A stretch of DNA of 64,000 bases from Amycolatopsis sp. QT-25 (GTDB lineage: Bacteria; Actinomycetota; Actinomycetes; Mycobacteriales; Pseudonocardiaceae): contig NZ_CP120210.1 of NCBI RefSeq assembly GCF_029369745.1, positions 6,758,001-6,822,000 on the forward strand, in the 5' to 3' direction. The stretch's first letter is position 1, and each line of letters opens with the position of its first letter. Below are positions 9,435 to 16,892 of the stretch, one piece after another. The notes beneath the pieces were generated by a model. That model was not told the origin of the DNA. It was given only the letters and a program-made list of their open reading frames with translations, and ran no database searches. A program made the position numbers and the translations under genes.

Positions 9435-10352
9435 GAGCCTTTTCCAACTTGGTTTGGGTTGGTGGGGTGTGTTGGTGGGCTGGGTATGGCGAAGCTCCTG
9501 GTAGATGCGTGGAACGACCAAGAACCATGCACTGCCAGGAGCTTCGCTGTGTTGTCTTACCCCTCGGCGATCACGTTGTCCAGCCAGACACTGGCCGGGT
9601 TGACCCGGATCATCCAGCAACACCGGCGCGCGATCAGGTCGCGCTGGCGCCGGCTGTCCTGCCAGCGCCAGGCCCTGCTCGTGCTGGCCCACTTGCGTAA
9701 CGGCGACACCTACGCCCGCCTGGCCGCCGGATTCCGTATCGGCGTGGCCACTGTGTGCCGCTATCTGCGCGAAACCATCGACCTGCTCGCCCAGCGCGCC
9801 CCGTCCCTGACCGCCGCGTTGTGGCAGCTCGCCTGGAGCCACAACAACTACGCCATCCTCGACGGCACCGTCATCCGCACCGACCGCATCGCCGCGAACA
9901 AGCCCTACTACTCCGGCAAACACCGCCACCACGGCATCAACCTGCAAGCCCTCACCGACCCCTACGGCCGGCTGCTGTGGATCTCCGACGGACTACCCGG
10001 CGCGACCAACGACACCACCGCCGCCCGCCACCACCGCATCTGCGACCTGGCCGACCAGTCCGGGATCCGGCTGCTGGCCGACAGCGGCTACGACAACGTC
10101 GCCTACGGGGTGATCACTCCGTACAAGAACCACCGAACCGCCCACCAGCCCAAACGCCCACTCGGACCTGCCTACACACAGGCCAACACAACACTGGCGG
10201 CCGTACGCGGCCGAGGCGAACGCGGGTTCGCCACCCTCAAAAACTGGCGAGTACTCACCCGCGTCCGCACCAGCACCCACCGCGTCACCGCACTAGCCAA
10301 AGCCATCCTCACCCTCGAACACAGCCTCAGCTAACCAAGATGGAAAAGGCTC
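9435..10352 (+). mobile_element. IS5-family insertion sequence (ISL2-like group), 918 bp
   Basis: Terminal inverted repeats are 20 bases with one mismatch: left 9435-9454 GAGCCTTTTCCAACTTGGTT, right 10333-10352 as its complement with T for A. Directly outside is AAT on both sides (9432-9434 and 10353-10355), a 3-bp target duplication of ANT form, which I associate with the ISL2 group. The element carries one DDE transposase. Removing the IS and one AAT rebuilds a perfect palindrome beginning TGCAATGAAGGG, which confirms the boundaries independently. It looks complete and possibly still active. Confidence 0.9.
9549..10334 (+). CDS. IS5-family DDE transposase
   Basis: 261 residues from the GTG at 9549, which has CCAGGAG upstream; a longer frame from 9459 begins inside the left end and is unlikely. 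An N-terminal helix-turn-helix (TYARLAAGFRIGVATVCRYL) precedes a DDE_Tnp_4-like catalytic core. Its acidic residues appear in AILDGT, LLADSGY and ERGFATLKNW, so the triad looks intact. The reading frame ends just inside the right inverted repeat, as is normal for one-gene elements. No frameshift or accessory gene is present. Confidence 0.93.
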   Translation: MLSYPSAITLSSQTLAGLTRIIQQHRRAIRSRWRRLSCQRQALLVLAHLRNGDTYARLAAGFRIGVATVCRYLRETIDLLAQRAPSLTAALWQLAWSHNNYAILDGTVIRTDRIAANKPYYSGKHRHHGINLQALTDPYGRLLWISDGLPGATNDTTAARHHRICDLADQSGIRLLADSGYDNVAYGVITPYKNHRTAHQPKRPLGPAYTQANTTLAAVRGRGERGFATLKNWRVLTRVRTSTHRVTALAKAILTLEHSLS

Positions 10353-10402
10353 AATGAAGGGACCTTTCCTCGCAAATTTTGCGAGGAAAGGTCCCTTCAT
10401 TG
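10352..10402. repeat. long palindrome, terminator-like (interrupted at its left edge by the IS)
   Basis: Perfect 22-base arms (10352-10373 and 10381-10402) around AAATTTT. The arm starts AATGAAGGGACCTTTCC. Before the IS inserted, the arms extended to TGCA on both sides. The palindrome originally lay between the convergent pnkp and small-membrane-protein genes, so it is probably a bidirectional terminator. It belongs to the dispersed family described under findings. Confidence 0.85.
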
Positions 10403-10409
10403 CAGCGCT

Positions 10410-10790
10410 TTAGTCGGATCTGGCGGCCGGCTTCTCCGTCTTCGCGACCGGCTCGGCGTCGACCTTCAAAGCCTTTGAAGCCTTCGAAGCCTCGGAAGCC
10501 TTCGAAGCCTCGCGAGCCTCCTCGACAGGAGCCTCCTCGGCAGGAGCCTCCGCGACGGCGGCCGGCTCGTCGAAGCTCTCCGGAAGCCGCTTCAGGTGCT
10601 TGGTCATCGACCGCACCAGCAGCGCGACGGCGATCAAGAACAGGATCAGGATCAGAAACCCCACCGGCGACGACTTGCCGAAGTCCTCACCTTGGCCACC
10701 GTTGTCGCCGTTGCCGGGCTGTTGTGCCAGGAACTGCGACGTCGCCGTCACCGGGACGACGGCGAACGCCGGCACCACGACCGCGCTCAT
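10410..10790 (-). CDS. small single-pass membrane protein linked to mca (Rv1083-like)
   Basis: 126 residues. A short N-terminal segment with weak signal character is followed by a clear transmembrane helix (GFLILILFLIAVALLVRSM, about residues 44-62), then a cytoplasmic tail. The tail starts with a basic helix (KHLKRLPESFDEP) and ends in an Ala/Lys/Glu/Ser repeat tract (EASKASEASKASKAL). GCGGAGGCG precedes the ATG. It lies 35 bases downstream of mca on the same strand, the arrangement I remember for M. tuberculosis Rv1082-Rv1083. Function unknown; position suggests a link to the mca transcript only. Confidence 0.8.
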   Translation of the reverse strand: MSAVVVPAFAVVPVTATSQFLAQQPGNGDNGGQGEDFGKSSPVGFLILILFLIAVALLVRSMTKHLKRLPESFDEPAAVAEAPAEEAPVEEAREASKASEASKASKALKVDAEPVAKTEKPAARSD

Positions 10791-10825
10791 CGCGCCTCCG
10801 CGGGAAGGATTACGTCGGCGTGCAT

Positions 10826-11719
10826 CTAGCCCTCCTTCAAACCGGCGAACAGATCGTCCTCCGGCAGGGTGCTGTCCACCAGTGAGCGGACCAGCTCGTA
10901 CTCCTCGGTCGGCCAGACCTCGCGCTGCAGCTCACGCGGGACGGCGAACCAGCGGCTGTTCGGGTCGATCTGGGTGGCGTGCGCCTTCAGCGCGTCGTCA
11001 CGCTGCTCGAAGTAGTCGCCGCATTCGACGCGGGTGGTCACCCGCTCCATGACGTCGGCCTTCTCCGGATCCCACGACTTGAGCCACTCCTCGTACGGCG
11101 ACTCCAGGCCGCGTGCGAGCAGGGCGTCGTGGAACACGGTCATCCTGGCGCGCGAGAACCCGTGCACGTAGTAGAGCTTCATCGGCTGCCACGGCTCGCC
11201 CGCGTCCGGGTAGCGCTCCGCCTCGCCGGCGGCGTCGAAGGCCGCGACCGAGATCTCGTGCGTGCGGATGTGGTCGGGGTGCGGGTACCCGCCGTTCTCG
11301 TCATAGGTCACGATCACGTGCGGACGGAACTCTCGGATGACCTTCACCAGGGCACCGGTGGACTCTTCGAGCGGGATGACCGCGAACGAGCCTTCCGGGA
11401 CCGGAGGCAGCGGGTCGCCCTCCGGCAGGCCCGAGTCGATGAAGCCGAGCCAGGCGTGGCTCACCCCGAGGATCTTGGCCGCGCGGGCCATTTCCTCACG
11501 GCGGATCTCGGTCATGTTGGCCACTACTTCAGGCCGGTCCATGGCCGGGTTCAGCACACTGCCCGCTTCGCCGCCGGTGCAGGTCACGACCATGACCTCG
11601 TGCCCTTCGGCGGCGTACCTGGCCATGGTGGCGGCACCCTTGCTCGACTCGTCGTCGGGATGCGCGTGCACCGCCATCAGGCGGAGGCGTGACTGCGGCG
11701 GTTCGTTGGCTGACACCAT
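10826..11719 (-). CDS. mca: mycothiol S-conjugate amidase Mca
   Basis: 297 residues from the ATG at 11719. Mca hydrolyses mycothiol S-conjugates to release a mercapturic acid for export and GlcN-Ins for reuse; it is a cytoplasmic zinc enzyme found in mycothiol-making actinobacteria. The PIG-L/LmbE fold signature VHAHPDDESSKGA is at residues 17-29, with zinc ligands expected at H20, D23 and the His of YPHPDH. CTCTGGEAGS and DENGGYPHPDHIRTHE are also typical. Upstream in-frame sequence to 11956 is not coding for this family. AAGGGGA lies about ten bases before the ATG. It is divergent from the DUF4307 gene and co-oriented with the small membrane protein gene. Confidence 0.95.
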   Translation of the reverse strand: MVSANEPPQSRLRLMAVHAHPDDESSKGAATMARYAAEGHEVMVVTCTGGEAGSVLNPAMDRPEVVANMTEIRREEMARAAKILGVSHAWLGFIDSGLPEGDPLPPVPEGSFAVIPLEESTGALVKVIREFRPHVIVTYDENGGYPHPDHIRTHEISVAAFDAAGEAERYPDAGEPWQPMKLYYVHGFSRARMTVFHDALLARGLESPYEEWLKSWDPEKADVMERVTTRVECGDYFEQRDDALKAHATQIDPNSRWFAVPRELQREVWPTEEYELVRSLVDSTLPEDDLFAGLKEG

Positions 11720-11864
11720 GCTCCGAACGTCCCCTTCTCGTTCCCTATTCCCCTGCGACCCTGCCTGACGGCTCGCCCGGCCGGGCGCGGATACTCGAGG
11801 GGAACCACTCGCATACGACCCCATTGTCCCTGCGAGCACGACGACACCGACCGGGAGGCCCGGG

Positions 11865-12320
11865 TTGAGCACGGGACAGGACGCTCCCACCGCGGAAAGC
11901 ACCCGGATGGACGTGCCCGAAGGCCGGTACGGCAAACCCCGAGCCGCGAAGCCCACTCACTGGCGGCGCCTGGTGTTCGTGGTGATCGCCCTACTGGTCA
12001 GCGGTGGTATCGCCTATGTCGCGTACACGAACTTCGGCAGCGCGCCCATCGAGGGCGAACGTGTCCTGTTCGAAGAGAAACCGGGCGACGCGATGGAGAT
12101 CACCATCAACGTGACCAGGGACGACGTCAACCGTCCCGGCGTGTGCGTCGTCCGGGTCCGCGACAAGACCGGGGCCGAGAGCGGCCGCAAAGAGGTCCTG
12201 ATTCAGCCCGGTTCGAAGAACAGCAGGGTGACCACCACCATCAAGAGCATCGGAAAGCCGGTCACGGCTGATATCTTCGGATGCTCATACGACGTACCAC
12301 GGTACCTGTCAAGGCCATAG
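11865..12320 (+). CDS. DUF4307 membrane protein
   Basis: 151 residues from a TTG start with GGGAGG upstream. The cytoplasmic N-terminus contains GRYGKP, typical of DUF4307, followed by one transmembrane helix (LVFVVIALLVSGGIAYVAYT) and an extracytoplasmic beta-rich domain with two Cys (PGVCVVRVR and FGCSYD). The family is confined to actinobacteria and has no assigned function. It is divergent from mca and ends at a strong intrinsic terminator before greA, the same neighbour order as Rv1081c in M. tuberculosis. Confidence 0.88.
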   Translation: MSTGQDAPTAESTRMDVPEGRYGKPRAAKPTHWRRLVFVVIALLVSGGIAYVAYTNFGSAPIEGERVLFEEKPGDAMEITINVTRDDVNRPGVCVVRVRDKTGAESGRKEVLIQPGSKNSRVTTTIKSIGKPVTADIFGCSYDVPRYLSRP

Positions 12321-12412
12321 CGGCCAACGGGGTGAAACGCGCGCCCAACGCCGAGGCGCGACCGAATTCGACCGGCGGCGATGCCTCGCGCCGTGTTACT
12401 CTGATCTACCGG

Positions 12413-12438
12413 CACGGCCCAAGACGGGCCGTGTTTTT
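12413..12438 (+). terminator. intrinsic terminator after the DUF4307 gene
   Basis: CACGGCCC, a five-base loop AAGAC, GGGCCGTG, then TTTTT. The 8-bp G+C stem plus U-tract is a textbook Rho-independent terminator and separates the DUF4307 gene from greA. Confidence 0.85.
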
Positions 12439-12528
12439 CCTTTATCTCAGCCAGGCCGACGAGCCATGCCGGCCTGGTGGCCGGTTTGTACACCCAAGCC
12501 TGGCAGGCCCTACTAGGAGATGGTGACC

Positions 12529-13020
12529 GTGAGCGACACAAAGGTGACCTGGCTGACCCAGGATGCCTACGACAGGCTCAAGCAGGAACTCGACCACTAC
12601 ATCGAGCTCCGCCCGGTCATCGCTGCGAAGATCAACGACAGCCGGGAAGAGGGCGACCTCAAGGAGAACGGCGGTTACCACGCCGCCCGCGAAGAGCAGG
12701 GCCAGCACGAGGCCCGCATCCGCCACCTCCAGGAGCTTCTGCGTTCGGCCAAGGTGGGCGAGCCGCCCGCCAACGACGGCAGCGCGGGACCGGGCAAGGT
12801 TCTCACCGTGCGTTACGACGGTGACGACGAGGACGAGAACTTCCTGTTGGCGACCCGTGAAGAGGGCACCGAGGGCGACCTGGACGTCTACTCGCCGGAA
12901 TCCCCCCTCGGCAAGGCGCTGCTCGGCGCCAAAGAGGGCGAGACCCGCGAGTACGAACTGCCCAACGGCAGCATCCAGAAGGTGACCCTCGTCAAGGCCG
13001 TGCCCTACACCGGCAAATGA
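12529..13020 (+). CDS. greA: transcription elongation factor GreA
   Basis: 163 residues from the GTG at 12529. GreA enters the RNA polymerase secondary channel and stimulates cleavage of backtracked RNA. The N-terminal coiled coil has the conserved tip acidic pair in SREEGDLKENGGYHAAREEQ. The C-terminal FKBP-like domain contains YSPESPLGKALLGAKEGE. AGGAG at 12515-12519 lies nine bases before this GTG, and the product then begins MSDTKVTWLTQ as in mycobacterial GreA. The ATG at 12520 would have no spacing to that site. Confidence 0.96.
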   Translation: MSDTKVTWLTQDAYDRLKQELDHYIELRPVIAAKINDSREEGDLKENGGYHAAREEQGQHEARIRHLQELLRSAKVGEPPANDGSAGPGKVLTVRYDGDDEDENFLLATREEGTEGDLDVYSPESPLGKALLGAKEGETREYELPNGSIQKVTLVKAVPYTGK

Positions 13021-13026
13021 GACTCC

Positions 13027-13056
13027 GCGCGCCCGGCCCGACATGGCCGGGCGCGC
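13027..13056 (+). terminator. terminator-like hairpin after greA
   Basis: A perfect 12-bp stem GCGCGCCCGGCC / GGCCGGGCGCGC closes a six-base loop seven bases after the greA stop. There is no U-tract, as is common in high-GC actinobacteria. Confidence 0.75.
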
Positions 13057-13101
13057 ATATGAGCCGTTAGCGTGACTTCCGGAGAAATCTGGAGGGAAAC
13101 G

Positions 13102-13905
13102 ATGAGCGAGCTGCCGATCTGCGTCGCCTGCGGCATGCAGTACGCGGAAACCCGGTCCGACTGCCCGATCTGCGAAGACGAACGTCAGTACGTCCCGCAG
13201 GCCGGCCAGCGGTGGACCGATCTGAACACCGTCCGCGCGAGCGGAACGTACCGAGCGCGTGTCGAGGAGCAGGGACCCGGCCTCGTCGGAGTCGGGTCCA
13301 CCCCCGGCTTCGCCATCGGCGAGCGGGCGCTGCTGGTCAAGGCCGAGTCCGGCAATTTCCTGTGGGACTGCGCGGGCTACATCGACGACGACCTGGTCGC
13401 CAAGGTGCGTGACCTCGGCGGGATCACCGGCATCGCGATCAGCCATCCGCACTACTACACCACGATGGTCGAGTGGGCCCACGCCTTCGACGTGCCCGTG
13501 TACCTGCACGAAGGCGACCGGCAGTGGATCGGCAGGCCGGATCCGGCGATCAAGCTGTGGAGCGGTGCGACCCTCGACGTCGCCCGCGACCTGCGGCTGA
13601 TCAACCTCGGCGTGCACTTCGAGGGCGGGACCGTACTGCACTGGCCGGGTGGCGAAAACGGCCGCGGGGCGCTGCTCTCGGGCGACATCCTGCAGGTCGT
13701 CCCGGACCGGCGCTTCGTCGGCATGATGTACAGCTACCCGAACCTGATCCCGGAACGCCCGGAAGTCGTCCGCCGCGCCGCCGAGATGCTCGACCCGTAC
13801 GAGTTCGAGGCGATCTACGGCGCCTGGTGGGACGCGATCATCCGCACCGACGGGCACGAAGCGGTCCAGCGGTCGGCGAAGCGGTACCTCCGCCAGGTCG
13901 GCTAG
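13102..13905 (+). CDS. metallo-beta-lactamase-fold protein with N-terminal zinc ribbon
   Basis: 267 residues from the ATG at 13102 (GGAGGG upstream; an earlier GTG is less likely). It begins with a rubredoxin-like knuckle, CVACGMQY ten residues before CPICEDE, then an MBL-fold core (GFAIGERALLVKAESGNFLW; ITGIAISHPHYYTTMVEW; GALLSGDIL). The first metal motif is HPHYYT rather than the canonical HxHxDH, so metal binding and hydrolase activity are uncertain. It sits between greA and the convergent Lrp gene, sharing the four bases CTAG with it so that each strand reads its own TAG stop. Substrate unknown. Confidence 0.82.
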   Translation: MSELPICVACGMQYAETRSDCPICEDERQYVPQAGQRWTDLNTVRASGTYRARVEEQGPGLVGVGSTPGFAIGERALLVKAESGNFLWDCAGYIDDDLVAKVRDLGGITGIAISHPHYYTTMVEWAHAFDVPVYLHEGDRQWIGRPDPAIKLWSGATLDVARDLRLINLGVHFEGGTVLHWPGGENGRGALLSGDILQVVPDRRFVGMMYSYPNLIPERPEVVRRAAEMLDPYEFEAIYGAWWDAIIRTDGHEAVQRSAKRYLRQVG

Positions 13906-14375
13906 CTTCGCGCCAGCCGTTCCAGCAGTGGCCGTACGCGCGGCGGAACCGGCGTCGACAACGCGATCGACGTCGAGGTCCGCCGCACGTACGGCGCGCC
14001 GACCACCTCGTCCACCACCCGCTGCAGGTCGTCGTTGTCGCGCGCCACCATCCGCACGAAGAGGTCGCCCTGACCGGTCGTCGCGTGGACCTCGCACACC
14101 TCGTCGATCGCGGACAGTGCCTCCGCGACCTCGGCCCGGCGCCCCTGCGCGATCTCCAGGACGGCGAAGGCGGTCAGGCCGTATCCCATCGCCGCGAGAT
14201 CGAGTTCGGGCGGGAACCCGCCGAGGATCCCGCGTTCGGTCAGCCGGTCCAGCCGCGCCTGCACCGTGCCTCGCGCGACGCCGAGGCGGCGGGCGCATTC
14301 GAGCACCCCGAGCCGGGGTGAATCGGTGAGCAACAGCAGCAGCCGCGCGTCCAGCGCGTCGAGTGCTTCCGGCAT
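13902..14375 (-). CDS. Lrp/AsnC-family transcriptional regulator
   Basis: 157 residues. An N-terminal winged helix (LDARLLLLLTDSPRLGVLE, then ARRLGVARGTVQARLDRL as recognition region) is followed by the RAM ligand-binding domain (GYGLTAFAVLEIAQG; VHATTGQGDLFVRMVA). AGGAGGT precedes the ATG. It is divergent from hpd across a 122-base gap with paired inverted repeats. It probably controls hpd and itself, with tyrosine, phenylalanine or 4-hydroxyphenylpyruvate as a plausible ligand; that ligand is inference from the neighbour. Confidence 0.92.
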   Translation of the reverse strand: MPEALDALDARLLLLLTDSPRLGVLECARRLGVARGTVQARLDRLTERGILGGFPPELDLAAMGYGLTAFAVLEIAQGRRAEVAEALSAIDEVCEVHATTGQGDLFVRMVARDNDDLQRVVDEVVGAPYVRRTSTSIALSTPVPPRVRPLLERLARS

Positions 14376-14430
14376 CGGGCCTACCTCCTACACAGGTTGT
14401 CCACTGTGACCGCGCCAACCCGGCCATCAC

Positions 14431-14473
14431 TGGTCAGAGTGCACAGCAAAATCTTTGACCATTGCGCATTTTG
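14431..14473. promoter_or_regulatory. candidate Lrp operator between the regulator and hpd
   Basis: Two inverted repeats interlock here: TGGTCA at 14431-14436 with TGACCA at 14456-14461, and CAAAAT at 14447-14452 with ATTTTG at 14468-14473. AT-rich half sites with 15-19 base gaps suit a multimeric Lrp-type protein. They lie 25-65 bases upstream of the hpd ATG. Confidence 0.5.
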
Positions 14474-14497
14474 TCACGCGCTCGGATCCTTCATGGC

Positions 14498-15697
14498 ATG
14501 ACGCACACAGTGGAACCCCAGGGTGCTCTTGACGACGTGAGCTACGACCAGCTGCGTCAGCTCGTCGGCCTCGTCGACCACGACTCTTCGACCGACCCCT
14601 TCCCGGTGAAGTCGATGGACGCGGTGGTGTTCATCGCGGGCAACGCCACGCAGACCGCGTGGTTCTACCAGGTCGCGTTCGGCATGCGGCTCGTCGCGTA
14701 CTCCGGCCCCGAGACCGGGAACTTCGAGCGCAAGTCGTTCGTGCTGAAGTCCGGCTCGGCGCGCTTCGTGATCACCGGAGGCGTCAAGCCCGACTCCCCG
14801 TTGCTCGACCACCACCGCCGCCACGGCGACGGCGTGATCGACCTCGCGCTCGAGGTCGCCGACGTCGACCGGTGCATCGAGCACGCCCGCTCGCAGGGCG
14901 CCACCGTCCTCGAGGAGCCGCACGACGTCTCCGACGAGCACGGCACCGTGCGCATCGCCGCGATCGCGACCTACGGCGAGACCCGCCACACGCTGATCGA
15001 CCGGGCGCGGTACACCGGCGTGTACCTGCCCGGTTACGAGCCGCGCGAGAGCAGCGTCGTCCGCCCCGAAGGCGCGCCGAAGCGCCTGTTCCAGGCCGTC
15101 GACCACTGCGTGGGCAACGTCGAACTCGGCAAGATGGACTACTGGGTCGACTGGTACCACCGCGTCATGGGCTTCGTGAACATGGCGGAGTTCGTCGGCG
15201 ACGACATCGCGACCGAATACTCGGCGCTGATGAGCAAGGTGGTCTCCAACGGCAACCACCGCGTCAAGTTCCCGCTCAACGAGCCGGCGATCGCGAAGAA
15301 GAAGTCGCAGATCGACGAGTACCTCGAGTTCTACGGCGGCGCGGGCTGCCAGCACATCGCGCTGGCCACCAACGACATCATCACGACGGTGAAGGCGATG
15401 CGCGCGGCGGGCGTCGAGTTCCTCGACACGCCGGACTCCTACTACGACGACCCGGAGCTGCGCGCCCGGATCGGCGAGGTCCGGGTGCCGATCGAGAAGC
15501 TGAAGGAGCACCGGATCCTGGTCGACCGCGACGAGGACGGCTACCTGCTGCAGATCTTCACCAAGCCGATCGGCGACCGCCCGACGGTGTTCTACGAGCT
15601 CATCGAGCGGCATGGTTCGCTCGGTTTCGGCAAGGGCAACTTCAAGGCCCTGTTCGAAGCCATCGAGCGTGAGCAAGAGCGCCGAGGCAATCTTTAA
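14498..15697 (+). CDS. hpd: 4-hydroxyphenylpyruvate dioxygenase
   Basis: 399 residues. It is a non-haem Fe(II) enzyme of tyrosine catabolism, converting 4-hydroxyphenylpyruvate to homogentisate. Two vicinal-oxygen-chelate domains are visible. The iron ligands fit H203 (AVDHCVGNV), H286 (CQHIALAT) and E367 (FYELIERHG). The product helix GFGKGNFKALFEAIEREQ is typical of the C-terminus. The start is the ATG at 14498, giving MTHTVEP; an earlier in-frame ATG at 14462 falls in the regulatory region. No homogentisate dioxygenase gene is nearby. The stop codon lies inside a 40-bp tandem duplication. Confidence 0.97.
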   Translation: MTHTVEPQGALDDVSYDQLRQLVGLVDHDSSTDPFPVKSMDAVVFIAGNATQTAWFYQVAFGMRLVAYSGPETGNFERKSFVLKSGSARFVITGGVKPDSPLLDHHRRHGDGVIDLALEVADVDRCIEHARSQGATVLEEPHDVSDEHGTVRIAAIATYGETRHTLIDRARYTGVYLPGYEPRESSVVRPEGAPKRLFQAVDHCVGNVELGKMDYWVDWYHRVMGFVNMAEFVGDDIATEYSALMSKVVSNGNHRVKFPLNEPAIAKKKSQIDEYLEFYGGAGCQHIALATNDIITTVKAMRAAGVEFLDTPDSYYDDPELRARIGEVRVPIEKLKEHRILVDRDEDGYLLQIFTKPIGDRPTVFYELIERHGSLGFGKGNFKALFEAIEREQERRGNL

Positions 15698-15777
15698 CGG
15701 CGAGGCGCCATCGGCGCAGCGCCGAGGCAATCTTTAACGGCGAGGCGCCATCGGCGCAGCGCCGAGGCAACCTCTGA
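15681..15777 (+). repeat. 40-bp tandem duplication across the hpd stop codon
   Basis: The unit beginning GCCGAGGCAATCTTTAACGG occurs at 15681-15720 and is repeated without change at 15721-15760. A third partial copy at 15761-15777 reads GCCGAGGCAACCTCTGA. The first copy supplies the last residues and TAA of hpd. The third partial copy would encode the same RRGNL ending with TGA, so it may be the original 3' end. Confidence 0.9.
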
Positions 15778-15794
15778 CCCCGGCAGTTCGCAAG

Positions 15795-15846
15795 GCGTGA
15801 AAGGGCTCTTCATCGCACTTCGTGTGGTGAGGGGCCCTTTCGCTGC
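15795..15846. terminator. imperfect AAAGGGCTCTT/GGGGCCCTTT hairpin after hpd
   Basis: Arms GTGAAAGGGCTCTTCATCGC and GTGGTGAGGGGCCCTTTCGC pair around TTCG with several mismatches. Position and the AAGGGCxCTT core relate it to the dispersed palindrome family. It probably ends hpd transcription before the toxin island. Confidence 0.55.
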
Positions 15847-15990
15847 GTTGCGGGGCCGACTTCGTCGTCCGGGAGTGGTACACCGGACGAGCACTAGGCT
15901 GTTCGACGAAACTTCGCGCTCATCGGAACCGGTGGCGTTTTCGGACCGTCAGTGTGAAGACGTCAGCACGCAGCTTTGGGAAGGGTCCCG

Positions 15991-16545
15991 ATGCCGGACA
16001 ACGTCGACGCCAGCGAACGAATGGTGGACGACTGGACCAAGCAGATCCAGGAGACCGCCGCGCGCTATCAGGCGATGGCCGCCCGCGTGCAGGGCCAGAC
16101 CGTGACGGAGCGGTCGAAGGACAACACCATCGAGGTCACGATCGACTCGAAGGGCCTGCTCACGAACCTCGTCATCGCCGAAGCCGCGAGCGGCAAACGC
16201 ATGGCGGAGGTCTCGTCGCAGGTCATGCGCCTGGTCCAGCTCGCGCAGTCACGCATCCCGGAACTGCTGCAGGCGGCGATGGCCGAAACCGTCGGCACCA
16301 CCGACGAGACCGCGAGCCGGGTGATCGCGGAGGCGCAGAGCACCTTCCCGGAGGCTCCTCCGGAGGAGGACGTCGCCCCGCCCGAGCCCGACCGGCACCA
16401 CCGCTTCGGCCCGGAAGAGGAAGAGCCTCCGCCCGCCTCCCAGGCGAATTCGCCCCAGAGTCCACCTCAGCCGAAGCCGATCCCGCGCCGCCGCCGCACG
16501 CAGGACGACGATGACGACGAATTCGGCGGCAACATCCTTTCTTAG
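15991..16545 (+). CDS. YbaB/EbfC-like protein at the head of the toxin island
   Basis: 184 residues from the ATG at 15991 (GGGAAGGG upstream). Residues 1-110 match the YbaB/EbfC nucleoid-protein pattern: a helix, then beta hairpin and helix (NTIEVTIDSKGLLTNLVI, then MRLVQLAQSRIPELLQAAM). The tail is Pro/Glu/Arg rich and ends in an acidic DDDDDEFGGN. Small YbaB-like proteins commonly open WXG100/EspC toxin loci in actinobacteria, probably as secretion partners or chaperones rather than as chromosome-binding proteins. It is 32 bases from the EspC-like gene and almost certainly in one operon. Confidence 0.8.
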   Translation: MPDNVDASERMVDDWTKQIQETAARYQAMAARVQGQTVTERSKDNTIEVTIDSKGLLTNLVIAEAASGKRMAEVSSQVMRLVQLAQSRIPELLQAAMAETVGTTDETASRVIAEAQSTFPEAPPEEDVAPPEPDRHHRFGPEEEEPPPASQANSPQSPPQPKPIPRRRRTQDDDDDEFGGNILS

Positions 16546-16577
16546 ACGTTCATCCGGCCTGGTAGAGGGGAGAAGCC

Positions 16578-16892
16578 ATGGCAGGCAAGGGTTACGAGCT
16601 CGGCGCCGACCTCGACGCGCACGCCAAGCAGATCGACGGCATCGCCGACGGACTGCGCACGGCGGTCGACGCCGCGCAGCAGGTGAGCATGCCGACGGAC
16701 GCGTACGGGATCATCTGCCAGCCGTTCCGGATGATGCTCGACCCGGTCGAGGAGTTCGGCATCAACGCGCTGACCAAGGCCGTCGAGGCCGCGACGACGG
16801 TGGCGAACAACGTGCGGTCCGCCTCCAACGCCTACCAGACGCAGGACGAGAACTTCGCCGCCGAGTTCAAGAACGCACAGGTGCCTGACTGA
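16578..16892 (+). CDS. EspC-like small type VII secretion-associated protein
   Basis: 104 residues, all helical. It begins GYELGADLDAHAKQIDGIAD, has AYGIICQPFRMMLDPVEEFG in the middle, and its C-terminal helix ends in AYQTQDENFAAEFKN. This matches the EspC/ESX-1 secretion-associated family, which forms helical hairpins like WXG100 proteins. AGAGGGGAG precedes the ATG, and the stop overlaps the next start (TGATG), so translation of the giant toxin is coupled to it. Likely a targeting partner for the downstream effector. Confidence 0.82.
   Translation: MAGKGYELGADLDAHAKQIDGIADGLRTAVDAAQQVSMPTDAYGIICQPFRMMLDPVEEFGINALTKAVEAATTVANNVRSASNAYQTQDENFAAEFKNAQVPD

Noticed and set aside
12442..14430. 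662-codon minus-strand frame across greA and the MBL gene
   Set aside because: It covers greA and the MBL gene in antisense and has Arg-rich nonsense composition.
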